NCBI GenBank assembly: GCA_963573305.1
Contig: OY754329.1
Location: 133,907,422 to 133,971,421, forward strand
Direction: 5' to 3'
DNA length: 64,000 nucleotides
From: Pyrrhosoma nymphula
Taxonomy: Eukaryota; Arthropoda; Insecta; Odonata; Coenagrionidae
Position 1 is the stretch's first letter. Every line of letters begins with the position of its first letter. This document shows, one piece after another, positions 12,733-22,546 of this stretch. Under the pieces are notes generated by a model that saw nothing but the letters and a program-made list of their open reading frames with translations, did not search any database and was not told where the DNA came from. The position numbers were made by a program, and so were the translations under genes.

Positions 12733-12849
12733 GCAACGGCCTGCCAAGATGGGAAACACCGGTTCTCGATCAGTCACCGAAGTTAAGCATCGTTGGGCTC
12801 GGCTCGAGTTTGGAGGGTGTGATCCTCCGATTCGTCCGAGTGCTGTTGC
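12733..12849 (+). rRNA. 5S rRNA-like sequence (diverged copy or 5S-derived SINE head)
   Basis: The central part reads ACCGGTTCTCGATCAGTCACC then GAAGTTAAGCATCGTTGGGC, which matches the conserved loop/box A region of animal 5S rRNA (typically CGGTTCTCGTCCGATCACCG then AAGTTAAGCAGCGTCGGGC). Downstream, TTTGGAGGGTGTGATC stands where box C (TGGATGGGTGACC) is expected. The total is 117 nt, close to the normal 119-120. Helix I is fully complementary: GCAACGGC at 12733-12740 pairs with GCTGTTGC at 12842-12849. No T-run terminator follows at once; GC-containing sequence continues, as in 5S-headed SINEs (SINE3 class). There are several changes in the promoter boxes, and it is a single isolated copy rather than an array. 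I therefore favour a pseudogene or SINE head over an expressed 5S gene. Confidence 0.65.
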
Positions 12850-14840
12850 CCCTGTCTGCACTTGGCAGACAGCATGTGCAAAATGGCTTTAGCCGTCGAA
12901 GCACATTAAACAAAGTTACTACTACGAAGCATCTCTCTGCACGTATGTTATTCTGTTCATTATTTCCGTCTTTCTCTTTCGGTTTCACTGCTCTTACTTT
13001 AGTTTGTAATTTTTTCCTGTGTTGTCTTTGGCTTGCTACGTGAAATATCGGCCATCTTTCTTGCCAAGATAATATGTTTATTTTAAATTTAATATCAGGG
13101 AACGCCACTGGCACAGGCTTCCGATTTCGCTTCGTCCTTCATTGGACAGGCCGCTTATGGGTGCACGCTAAGTTTCCCTCGTTCCTCTTCCCGGTTCACT
13201 TTCTCCCCTCCCCATTGCTTACCTCCTCCTCACCCTCTCAAGAACCTCCCACCCCTTCCCGCCCGTCGTAAGGATACCGGTTCACCTTCCTTCTTGGGAA
13301 TGCTGCGCGGCCGTTTCTTGCCGGGCGATCAGAGGATCGGTGAAGGAAGGTCGGGGGGGGGGTGGAGGGTGGGGTGGGGAGAGCAGAAACGCTATGCGAG
13401 CCGAGGAATGAGGAGTGGGAAGGGGTTGTGTTCCGCGGCCAGCGGGAGAAAGTCACGGTCAGGGCCATTAAATGGCGCTCGCCCCCTCCACCCGATCGAC
13501 ATCCTCCACGCTCTGTGGAACGCAGCACAGCCTCCCCCTCTCGCCCCCATACCTCCCCCCTTCTTAACCCGAAACTTCATACCCTCTCCTTCCAGGGATG
13601 AGAGACCTATGGGGAGACCTAGTTTTCCAATGGGGAAGTCTACTAATTTAAAAAAAATAAGTTAGCCGTAATTAGTTCGAAAAGTTAAATAAAAGCCAGT
13701 TGGTCCCAATTCTCAACGCTGCTTGGTTTCATTACTATGCGCGTCGAAAGAATGATGTTTTTGAATGGTGCCAAAATGTGCAGTGACTACGTACTGAACT
13801 AGCCTCGTGACGTCAGCTGCCGCTTCCAATCCCTATGCCAGGAGAGCGTAGGTTTACGTACAGTTGGAAACTTGAAGCAAACATGAATTTTGCGTGTATT
13901 TACTCTTTATCCGAACGATATTAATGAGTGATAATGCAAGGCAAGGATATAACGAGTCCTGCTGTGTTTCGATGAATAAAAATACGGCAACACTCAGTCA
14001 ATATTCCCCATCTTCGCCTATGATGGCAGACGTAATGAGTGGTTTCAAGCAGCCAATCATTAATAGTTAGTGGTCATTAATAATAATAATTAATAGCTGT
14101 TATCACTGGCGTAGTGGAGGGAATTCGCCCAGGGGTGACACTCATTCTGGGGCAGCATTATGTTTTTAGTAGTTTCTAAATAATAAGTAGTGATACATTT
14201 TTAAACCATCCCGGGAGTGAACCGTTACAATGAAGTAGAAACAACGATTAAAGACTCTTTCAATACATTGTCTATAAGAAATAGATTTTGATATTATCAT
14301 AGATAATTTTACTAGCAATAAAAGCAAGATTACTACCTACTTCCCTTTTTATTTTCGTATTAGGTAGATTTCGAATAAAGGCTACTTATTGTCGTCGTTA
14401 CCATGGTGCGACTTCCGGAAAATTTCTGCATAGGTTTTTTTAAATAAAAAAAGGAATAAAAAATTGTTATTTTTTCATTGAATTTAATTTTGGGAAGTTG
14501 CAATGTTGAAAAATAAATCGGGTACAAGTTTTGAGAGAATGAAGCTGACTGAATGGGATTTTAGTTTCAACAATATTGCAATAAAACAAATGTAGAATCG
14601 ATATCGGAAAAACAACTCCCATGAAAGATTAGTTTAAACCCTGCAATGTATTGAGCGAAATATTTCCCTAGTCATAATGGAGGCAATATTTGCATTTTAT
14701 ATTTTAATCTCAGCGTCTGTAAGAAGTGTGAAGTAAATTTTGTAATATTAATGGTGCCAAAATATAGTTATACATGACCAAAATTCTTAGTAATAAAATG
14801 ATTATATCCACATAACTCTCTTAACTTGTTTCATTTTTTC
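12850..14840. other. No gene recognised; GC-rich island at 13140-13620
   Basis: Overlapping ORFs on both strands at 13238-13665 reflect C-rich and G-rich tracts and have no recognisable domain. A perfect CRE octamer TGACGTCA is present at 13808-13815. Near 14110-14150 a GGCGTAGTGGAGGG string resembles MITE termini but has no partner. The island could be an alternative promoter of the plus-strand gene; the evidence is compositional only. Confidence 0.45.
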
Positions 14841-15204
14841 ACGCCGTGCGGCTAAAAAGCCTTAAAACAGCAGGGTTTTTTGGGATTCTATAAAAATTAC
14901 TTCGGTGAGTAATAGATGATTTTTTATAAATAGTTGAGAAAACATACAAACCACACACTTAGTTTTTTGACAAAATATAGGTGTTATAAATTCCTATTTT
15001 TTCAATACTCTCTCTCTCTCTATGGAGCGCTCAGTCGTAATCAATCCCATGTTTAACAGCTAATAATTTTTGGGCAATTGCTCGAATAGTAGTTCGACAA
15101 TGGGTTAATATTTTGATATTATTGGAAAGATGTTTTTTCTTTAAAATTAGGTAAAATTCATAAAATTCTGGGTGAAGTGATTTTTCGCTCAAACTGTCTT
15201 AAAT
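14841..15204. repeat. Dispersed repeat, copy 2
   Basis: Direct-orientation partner of 1-368, about 14.8 kb apart, with scattered substitutions and small indels and no coding capacity. Both copies end at the same CGCTCAAACT-containing motif, which suggests a true element boundary there. Confidence 0.8.
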
Positions 15205-15720
15205 GGATTCAGTATTCCCCTTTGCTACCGTACCCTATGGTCCTGTCTATTCTCTTCTTTAATCTATGTTCTTAGGGTTTACAGGCTTGTTGAAGGAAGT
15301 GATTAGGGGGAGAATGATGAGTAATCGTGGGAGAGGGAGGTGAAGGATATTTGACGATATGAAGAGAGTGAAAAGATGCATTGGGTCTGAAAGATACTTT
15401 ATATAAGAGAATTGGGTCATTTTGCTTAGAAAACTTTAGGAAAAAAACACGAGGTTATGACAATTTTTTGGCAGAGCTGTCCATGGACCTAACATTTATT
15501 TGGTTAAATACCTAAGATGATAAATCATGCACTAAACAAGGTGACCCCGAACCATCGAAAATACTACAGTTTTTAAATGATTTAATGTTGTAAAAAAATT
15601 ATAGTTAAACGTAAGAAACGTTGAAGAAAATACCCGGTAGCCTCGAAATTATAGCTAAGACTGTGCATATCCTATTTATTTGACAGAAACCCACGATGGT
15701 GGTCGGAAAATACGCATAAC

Positions 15721-16019
15721 CAAGGGCGTAACCAGGGAAAGGTCTTGGGGGGGCGATTAGTATTAGAGCACCTATGGGCATGTAAAATAACAGCAAATTT
15801 GACAGAGTTTATTACCGTTTTATTTCAAAACAAGCCTTATAATTATGTACAGCTATTACACTTAATTATAGCTAGTACAATTAAAAATTGAAAACCTGTG
15901 GTAATCACCTACATGCATTTATCAAAATTTGAACGTAGAATATTTCAATTGAGCTTTTTCTCCATCGTTAGGGGGGAAGGGCGATCGCCCATATCCCCCC
16001 TCCCCTGGTTACGCCCTTG
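15721..16019. mobile_element. 299-bp MITE with CAAGGGCGTAACCAGG termini
   Basis: The left end CAAGGGCGTAACCAGGG at 15721 is the reverse complement of the right end CCCTGGTTACGCCCTTG at 16003-16019. G-rich subterminal tracts sit inside both ends and the core is AT-rich with no ORF. I see no clean target-site duplication (left flank CATAAC, right flank ATAAAG), so the superfamily is left open. Confidence 0.75.
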
Positions 16020-16049
16020 ATAAAGAATATTCCGATATGTCGATGTTCA

Positions 16050-16540
16050 TACATACCTCCAATCCCTGCTGTCCACCCCTCCCAATCCTCCACTTCCCCT
16101 CTTACGAAGGAGGCCCGTCCTCCCCCGCGCCTCAAGAACCCGTTCTCACCCCCTTCCCTCCCTCCGTCTCCCCTCATCGAAACTCTCCCCCACTGCTCTT
16201 GGTTCATTCATGGTTATTGCTCCGTTGCCCTCCACGCGCCATTACGGAGGGCGAGCGGGCGTCTTTGAGGATGGATGCCCGCGGCGTTGCGTTCGTTATG
16301 GCGATGGCCAGAGGGGGTGGGAGGAAGGGCAAGGGTTGGCCGTCGTGCGTCCCTGCTATTCCTCCGCGCAAGATACCGTTCGGGCGCAACGGGGCGTGTG
16401 CGTGATTTTTCCTGAGATCAATAGATGAAAGTACATGATGTCCAGAGCACGAAAACATGTTTTGAAATTTCAACTGGGCGTCATTTGCGTTGTTGATAGC
16501 TGCCACTAAAATAGCTTTCAATATGGCCGCCCTCAAACGG
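16050..16540. other. C-rich and CpG-rich sequence upstream of the CRE pair
   Basis: Pyrimidine-rich on the plus strand to about 16200, then CpG-rich. The open frames here change composition abruptly and look like by-products of base composition. No exon recognised. Confidence 0.4.
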
Positions 16541-16544
16541 TTGG

Positions 16545-16642
16545 TGACGTCATTTGCTCATATCCCAGGATATTCTTCGCCGTAATAATTCGCGTTACAT
16601 GTCCGCGGGGCCTGCCGCTTTGGATACGGGTAAATGACGTCA
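16545..16642. promoter_or_regulatory. Paired CRE octamers in a CpG-rich patch
   Basis: Two perfect palindromic TGACGTCA sites, the binding sequence of CREB/ATF-type bZIP factors, occur at 16545-16552 and 16635-16642, 90 bp apart. A YY1-like ATATGGCCGCC lies just upstream near 16520. The patch is rich in CpG, and CpG thins sharply a few tens of bases downstream. It lies about 1.1 kb before the first recognised exon of the plus-strand gene. An internal or alternative promoter is a reasonable inference; no TATA box or start site can be shown. Confidence 0.4.
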
Positions 16643-16699
16643 CAAGGCTTATCTCGCTCCGCTGGTATCTTCGGTATTCTAACGCTTATATTTTAATGG

Positions 16700-17714
16700 A
16701 AATATCACGAGCAACAGCATTAATTTGTGGAAATTTCAGAGCTCCAGGAAAATGAAAGAGGAAAAAAGCCGTGAAATTTGATTTATAGTCCTAGACTTCC
16801 AACCGTTAACCATGGACTTATTTGCAGTAGGATGGTCCTTAATCTTAACTATGCAAACCAAGGAAAAGTTAGAACACAATATGATGGGTAACTGCTATTA
16901 TTCCGAGTTTTTACAGTGACACAAATTTAGTTGAAAAAATCATTTCAATTCCTACCAATTCAATTGCAATAGCTTTCTGCAATGAGAGTGTATTAAAAAA
17001 AGTGTAATGATCATGCTGTTTGCCTTTAATATCATTATTGATGGAGGAGCACATCACTGACAATGATCCTTTCTCTGGGACTGATCAAGCAATGATAGAT
17101 TCTCTGCATGTGCGATCCTGTTGAATTGGCATCAAAATTTAAGTCATAAATTGTAATCCATAAATATAATGACCAGAATTTATTCAGAGTCATCAATGAT
17201 TTAAAAAAAATGTATCTTTAAGAACGTGTGTTGGGAATTATGGCTCTGGATGAAGTATAAATGAAGCAAAACTCATTTACTGATTGATCCAGTTTCTCTG
17301 TGAATGTAAAAGTAAAATCAAGGAAAACATTGTTCTCAAATTTAAATATTGTCTTGCCATGCTCCCCTAAAAATATCCTTGACAGAAGTTTTGCATATTA
17401 TTAGCATTTTTGTTTTGGAAACCTTGGAAATACCTTCCCAATATCAAAAGTAACGATAGTATTCCTTGCTAAACAGCATTAGAATCAAAATGAAGGTCGT
17501 TTTGTACTTATAAATGGGTTAAACATTTACATTCATAGCATGAAGTAGCATGTTATTTTTCATTGAAAAGTTAAGCCTTCTTCAAGATGTGAGAGTTAAA
17601 AGAATATTTGCTTCACTTACACTCATCCCAAGGAAGAATTCCAATGTTTATTTTGGCTTAGATTGGTATTTCTGAGTGATTTTAAAGTTTGGTTCGTTTC
17701 TTGTCTTGTTTCAG
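16700..17714 (+). other. Upstream intron or 5' flank ending in a splice acceptor
   Basis: AT-rich, CpG-poor sequence without recognisable coding content, ending in the pyrimidine-rich acceptor TTGTCTTGTTTCAG at 17714. It precedes the first supported exon, so at least one upstream exon must exist. That exon is not identifiable here. Confidence 0.6.
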
Positions 17715-17865
17715 ACGTCATACTCAACCCAGCAGCCTCAGCCCATCCATCCACAGCAGCAGCCCCAAGTTCAGCCCCAGCCACCCCGAGTCCCCACGGC
17801 CACCTCGCCTTCAACCACACACAGCAGCAGCAGTAGCAGCAGCAACACAGGTTCACAGAGCGGAG
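17715..17865 (+). CDS. shep: shep/RBMS-like protein, exon A (Q/P/S-rich linker)
   Basis: This is the first recognised coding exon of an RBMS/alan shepard-type RNA-binding protein. It codes residues 1-50 of the partial product, plus the first base of codon 51. It follows an acceptor in phase 0 and ends at GGAG|GTACGT. The residues are a low-complexity linker: TSYSTQQPQPIHPQQQ, then RVPTATSPS, a run of seven serines, and NTGSQSGG. The tail closely resembles the linker before RRM1 in Drosophila shep (RVPTAASPS...SSSNTGSQSG, as I recall it), which is the main basis for the gene name. There is no start codon in the exon, so the N-terminus is encoded upstream. GTG/ATG frames overlapping this position are intronic. 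Strong sequence agreement; the symbol is by homology, not synteny. Confidence 0.9.
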
Positions 17866-18012
17866 GTACGTGGCCCATCGCCTCCCATTCTCTCATTCCG
17901 TCATTCATTCCTCAGGAATCAAGAAAATTATAGTGATAGTAGTTTTGCTCCCATGACGTTTGCCTTTTTCACTTTGATAAAGTTTGCACCTAATATTTTA
18001 AAATTTGAACTA

Positions 18013-18160
18013 CCGTATTTGCACGAATCTAAGACGACTTTTTTTTAAATCCACTATGGGAAAAAAGTCATGGAATTTGCTTCCAATTGTAAGACGAACC
18101 CACTTTTCTTCAGAAGCCCTGAAGGGAAAAAAACATCATCTTAGATTCGTGATAATATGG
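18013..18160. mobile_element. 148-bp MITE with TA target duplication
   Basis: Ends are CCGTATTTGCACGAATCTAA at left and, read on the other strand, CCATATTATCACGAATCTAA at right, each extending into AGAYGAY. The flanks are TA on both sides (18011-18012 and 18161-18162), as expected for a Tc1/mariner/pogo-mobilised element. No ORF. Both arms differ at several positions, so it is not recent. Confidence 0.8.
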
Positions 18161-18795
18161 TATTTAATCAAAATATTTTTCAAAAATCTACTTTTTCAAG
18201 TAGCACGTCAAAATCTTAATTAGATATTTTTAATAAAATTCAGTTAAGATAAAAATATTGAGCATGAGGGAAAGAACATAATGATCAAACAAAAGGAATT
18301 TTGTAAGAGTCCATATATCTGCACCATGAGTGTTTAAAGGTGACCTGAGCAAGCAAATATCTTGGGATTTTGAGGATCTGAGAATTCATAAAAAATAATG
18401 TTTTTTCAGATTAGCTGAGTGTGGCATTCTGTTCGTTTTGAAGAACTAGTAGTTTATATGGGCTACATTGATATCTTTTGGTCATTTTGCACCTCATACA
18501 ATGTACTGCTCAAAAGAGGTAAATTTATTGCTAACTTTTTTTGCTATTACTTTTGGTAAATATTAGTTAAATTTATTGCTAACTAAGGAATTAATTTGTA
18601 ATGGTTTAATATAAATGAAATCAGTTTTAAAAGACCAGTTTAGTTACATTTTTTACCCAGCTTTGGCAATCAGGGCCATTGCTTAGAATGCATTCTTGAT
18701 CTTTTATGTTCAGTAGCAAGTTATGCATTGAGTAAACCAAAGTTCACCTTGCTTGTGCACTATAAATTCATCCTGTAATCCTTGTTAACACATTA

Positions 18796-18971
18796 TGTTC
18801 ATTAACTCTTTCAGTGTGGAAGACTCACACGGGTGAGTCATGGATGTATGCTTTCCAGGGGCGGATGACTCACAGCGTGAGTCAAGCTTGTAATGGTAAA
18901 TAATGCCCTTTTTATTATTCCCCCGCCCACAGAAACTCTCTTTGAAAAGTAATTCCGCACTGAAAGGGTTT
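18796..18971. mobile_element. piggyBac-type MITE (TTAA flank)
   Basis: The left end is TTAACTCTTTCAGTGTGGAA. The right end on the other strand is TTAAACCCTTTCAGTGCGGAA. TTAA is the invariant target of piggyBac transposases and CCCTTT-starting termini are common in this superfamily. The interior includes a hairpin-like GACTCACACGGGTGAGTC and its near repeat GACTCACAGCGTGAGTC. No coding capacity. One end has an extra A, so the exact boundary is uncertain by one base. Confidence 0.65.
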
Positions 18972-19413
18972 AATGGAAAGGGTAGTCCTAAGAATGATTC
19001 ATTCATTTTATACATAAAAGAATAAATCAAAGGATTGATTTAGGTAAGATAAGTACTGTGGAGGGAAGACATAATTCCCTAGGTAGAAAGGGAATGTTAA
19101 TAGAAAGGGAATGTATGTGTTCATTTTTCTCTGCTAAGTGTGTGTTTTAAAAGGGTATGCTGAGCTTAACTTTAGGCTGGAGGGGCAGACTACTCATTTA
19201 AAACTTTAATATGGATGGGTCAGACACTTATTGTGATGGTCAAGAATATATCCGACTGCATTGTGCAATGTAGTCGTGGTAGCATAATTAGTTTTTTCTA
19301 TTGGATTTAAATTATTTCCATGGGAGGCATTTCTGTTTTGCAAAATATTTTACTCAATCATGAAATTCTTTGGTATATATTTTCCCTAATTCCATAAATG
19401 TTTTGATTTTCAG

Positions 19414-19564
19414 GTGGAGGAAATAATGCAACAAATTCCAGTTTAGGGAATAGTGGAGGAGGGGGCAACAGTGGACTACCAGAACAGCTGTCGAAGACAA
19501 ATCTCTACATTAGGGGATTAACCCCTACCACAACAGACAAGGATCTTGTCAACATGTGTTCTCA
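19414..19564 (+). CDS. shep: shep/RBMS-like protein, exon B (start of RRM1)
   Basis: Begins after TTTTGATTTTCAG and ends CTCA|GTGAGA. It codes residues 51-100 and two bases of codon 101. It starts with an Asn/Gly/Ser-rich stretch (GGNNATNSSLGNSGGGGN), then LPEQLSKT and RNP2 of RRM1, NLYIRGL (residues 80-86), followed by TPTTTDKDLVNMCSQ. EQLSKTNLYIRGL and TTDKDLVNMC are hallmarks of RBMS/shep RRM1, whose beta-sheet aromatic residues contact single-stranded AU-rich RNA or DNA. Both phases fit exons A and C. I regard the exon as certain and the orthology as highly likely. Confidence 0.93.
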
Positions 19565-21345
19565 GTGAGAATACCTTATGTTAGATCGTAAAGAAATGCA
19601 TTTGGGAATAATTGATTGAATTTATGTCATAATACTTAGTCAGTCACCATTCTTGGGAATACAGTAAACGTTATAAATTTGTTGTGCTTATTTATATGTG
19701 TAGATAATTTTTCCAATTCATTTTTGCAAATACAAGCTCCATTCACAAAATGTTCTCATCCTTGAAATAATTTTGTACAGTGAACATGGCAACTGTACTA
19801 TGAAACAAGTTCAATTGAGACTAAGTCTAATACATTTCTACTTCTTTCCTTTCGTATGTATATCAAGTACTAAGTTATTTTACTTTCTTAAATCTTTGGG
19901 AATAATTATTGTTATAACTGCAGTAAAAAGAGAGCAGTGACATAGGAATCATTAGCTATTATTGTTTGTGGCTGAAAGTTCCCCATAATAATCTTTTATA
20001 TCATTGATCTAAGCTGCTCCTGATAATGATTACTGAGTTTTTGTGTAACTAATAATAAGTATCGCTATCAAATGAGGGTATAATTAATATTTATAGGTAT
20101 ATTATATGCAATTTTGAGGTGGTAAAATTAGCCCAGTGGCCTCTGTAGTGGATACAGTAGAAGGCTCTTGATTTTTTTAGGCATTACATTTTAAAAAGGT
20201 GGCTGAGTTGTTCTGGTTGATATTCATTGCTAATTGAAATATTTTTGAAATTACAAAAAGAAGAAACATTTCAATGGATTCTCATGGGACAGTTTTGACT
20301 TTTGGGGGAAGGAACACTGTGGAGCAACTCTGAATTTTGCTTTTCAGTACATCCCTTCTAATGCTCAACAAATAAGTCTCTACTTCATTATTACTGCTCA
20401 CTTTGTCTGCATTGCCTCCTTTGGCTACAGCAGTGGTGTATCCTCAGCATAGTCATTGTTCACTGTGTCTTTTTATGAGAGAAGCATCCATAAGTTGGCT
20501 GATAAGTTCATGCATGTGTATTCTGATTTATATTCCCTCTTTTGATGGTAGCTGCATAATTTTTCTCTTTTAAGGAAATTTATGTGAATAAAATAATAAT
20601 GCCAACATGCATAGGTGATATTTCCAAACCTAGTTGTTGTTGTAACATAAAAGAAAGAACTTTTCCCACAGTATAAATGTGTGGTGTCTTGTCTGTGAGA
20701 AAGTATCCATCCGAGCCTTTTCTTCATCAGTTTTTTACGTATCTATGTAAGCTCAGATATTATAGTTATGCAGCTCTTTCAACTTCAATGCATGATGAAC
20801 CTATTATTGCTGTATCCACTGGTATAACTATTCATATGATTGAGTTCATTAATAAGTACCGCAGTATGGTTACATTTCACGACCATGTTGTCTCCTGACA
20901 TACAGCTATATCACATTTTAGTGATTTCCTGTGTAATTCTATGCTAATTATCTAATAATTCTATAATAAATTATAAAATTCTACCTTATATCCTGGGGTG
21001 GTTAGACTTGTTAAAGTATTGTCTTAACCATTGCATAAAATGTGAAATACTTGAATCACAGTAATTATATAGATACTTACACCCAGGATACAGAAATTCA
21101 AGTAATCAGCATGCATGCGAAAATTATCAGTCGTATGAAGTTTGTTTGCTTTGGAAGAAGAATTTAAATACAGCTATATTTCCATGGAAAAAGAAAGGAA
21201 AATTTTGCTTTACACTTATAAGTTATATTAGTTGAGGGAGTTCATTGTTAGGAGTGTTTAAAATTACAAAAAAGCAAAGAAGAGTCACACTTACTTGAAT
21301 GAATAAGATTGGTAATAATTTGAACCCTTTTCTATTTAATTTCAG
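19565..21345 (+). other. Intron B-C
   Basis: A 1781-bp GT..AG intron, AT-rich and CpG-poor. No exon, repeat or RNA gene recognised. ORFs near 20473-20898 have no domain signal. Confidence 0.85.
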
Positions 21346-21404
21346 ATATGGAACCATCATTTCTACTAAAGCGATATTGGACAAGAATACCAACAAATGC
21401 AAAG
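21346..21404 (+). CDS. shep: shep/RBMS-like protein, exon C (RRM1 middle)
   Basis: A 59-nt exon between CTATTTAATTTCAG and AAAG|GTGAGA. Joined to exon B it reads Q-YGTIISTKAILDKNTNKCK-G (residues 101-121), covering helix 1 end, beta 2 and the loop of RRM1. YGTIISTKAILDK is identical in pattern to fly shep. Phase 2 in and phase 1 out, both matching the neighbours. At 59 nt it would break the frame if skipped alone, so it is expected to be constitutive. Confidence 0.93.
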
Positions 21405-21851
21405 GTGAGAGGAAGTATGAGTTGATTTCAGTAGATACAATTATTAATATTCCAGTTAATGAAAAATCATGCCTGATTTAAAAGTTTTACATTGCGTTAA
21501 AATCCTTATTATATGGATAGTTTTTCTGCTTACTTAGTCCTGACTCTATGAGTTCTTATTGTTATATCCATTTGATGATTTCCGGTAGCTGGAGATTTAA
21601 TTCCTTAAATAGTTGATGTCATAATTTTATATAATCTGTGCCTTCATTCTTATGGAGATACAAGTTTTGATGAAGATTTTTCTCTTGCATTTCACATAAT
21701 GGTCTCAATTATTAAATTTGAATGTAGATTTTTAACAGATAATTAGCTAGCTAGCTTTAGCTGGAAATTTCTTAATATAATATATTATGAGGGATGATTG
21801 TCTATTATCACTAATATTTCATTTTTTTCTCTTTCTCTCTCTTCCTTTTAG
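21405..21851 (+). other. Intron C-D
   Basis: A 447-bp GT..AG intron. It ends in a strong polypyrimidine tract (TTTTTTCTCTTTCTCTCTC and CTTCCTTTTAG). Nothing else recognised. Confidence 0.85.
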
Positions 21852-21943
21852 GTTATGGCTTTGTTGATTTTGAGTCACCAGTGGCAGCAGAGACTGCGGT
21901 GAAGGCTCTCCAATCGAAAGGGGTGCAGGCCCAGATGGCCAAA
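21852..21943 (+). CDS. shep: shep/RBMS-like protein, exon D (end of RRM1)
   Basis: Begins after CTTCCTTTTAG and ends GCCAAA|GTGGGT. It codes residues 121-151, including RNP1 KGYGFVDFES (split across C/D) and the RRM1 helix 2 and beta 4 region: PVAAETAVKALQSKGVQAQM, then AK. RNP1 contains the two aromatics (Y, F) and the final F that stack on nucleic-acid bases. The exon ends in phase 0, exactly at the linker between the two RRMs, so RRM1 and RRM2 are separated by an intron at a domain boundary. The following intron is the longest in the gene. Confidence 0.93.
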
Positions 21944-22158
21944 GTGGGTATCTCGCTAGTGGTTCACCGTAGACACAGTGTACGTTGCATGCCCACCGGT
22001 TCATCGGTCGCAAGTACTCTTGTTTATTTTCCCCCAGCCCTCCCCTTCTTGCTCCCCCAGGCCCTGTCCTCATCCCCTATGGACTTTGTCTTGGCAAACT
22101 CCGCCATTGTCCTTTTCCAAAAGGTTTAGATATTGCCTCACATTGCTGCAAAATATTG

Positions 22159-22247
22159 GATGAGAATCATTATTTTGTGCGTTTGGTTTCACTATAATTT
22201 GAACTTGAACCCAGCTTTGAAATTTAAGTGTGTAGTATATTGACATT
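22159..22247. repeat. Local direct repeat, copy 1
   Basis: Matches 22460-22546 at a spacing of about 300 bp: GATGAGAA, TTTGGTTTCA, TTGAACTT and AAGTGTGTAG are shared in the same order. Probably an old local duplication just after exon D. Non-coding. Confidence 0.8.
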
Positions 22248-22459
22248 ATTGGCATTATTGTTGGACATTAATCAAATTTTAACCATTAATTTTCTCATGG
22301 TGCATTTTAATAACAGAATTATTTGATATAATTCAAGGTCACAGGATTAAAAAATGAGCATCTAGTCTTCACTTCTGTTGTTTAGGTCAACATTCCCAAT
22401 CAGTGAAGACTTTGGAATGATTTTAAATGAGAAAAATATGGGAATATTTAATTACCAGT

Positions 22460-22546
22460 GATGAGAACCATTTTTTTTGCATTTGGTTTCATTATGATTT
22501 GAACTTAAACTCAGCTTTCAAAATTAAGTGTGTAGCATATTTACAT
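22460..22546. repeat. Local direct repeat, copy 2
   Basis: Second copy of the block at 22159-22247, with similarity around 80 per cent by eye. No element termini visible on either copy. Confidence 0.8.

Larger units (their letters stand above)
17866..19413 (+). other. Intron A-B with two small MITEs
   Basis: A 1548-bp GT..AG intron. It contains a 148-bp TA-flanked MITE and a TTAA-type MITE, listed separately. The rest is AT-rich and CpG-poor with nothing recognised. Confidence 0.85.

Noticed and set aside
13238..13665. Pro/Arg-rich ORFs on both strands
   Set aside because: Produced by C- and G-rich tracts; no consistent frame or splice sites.
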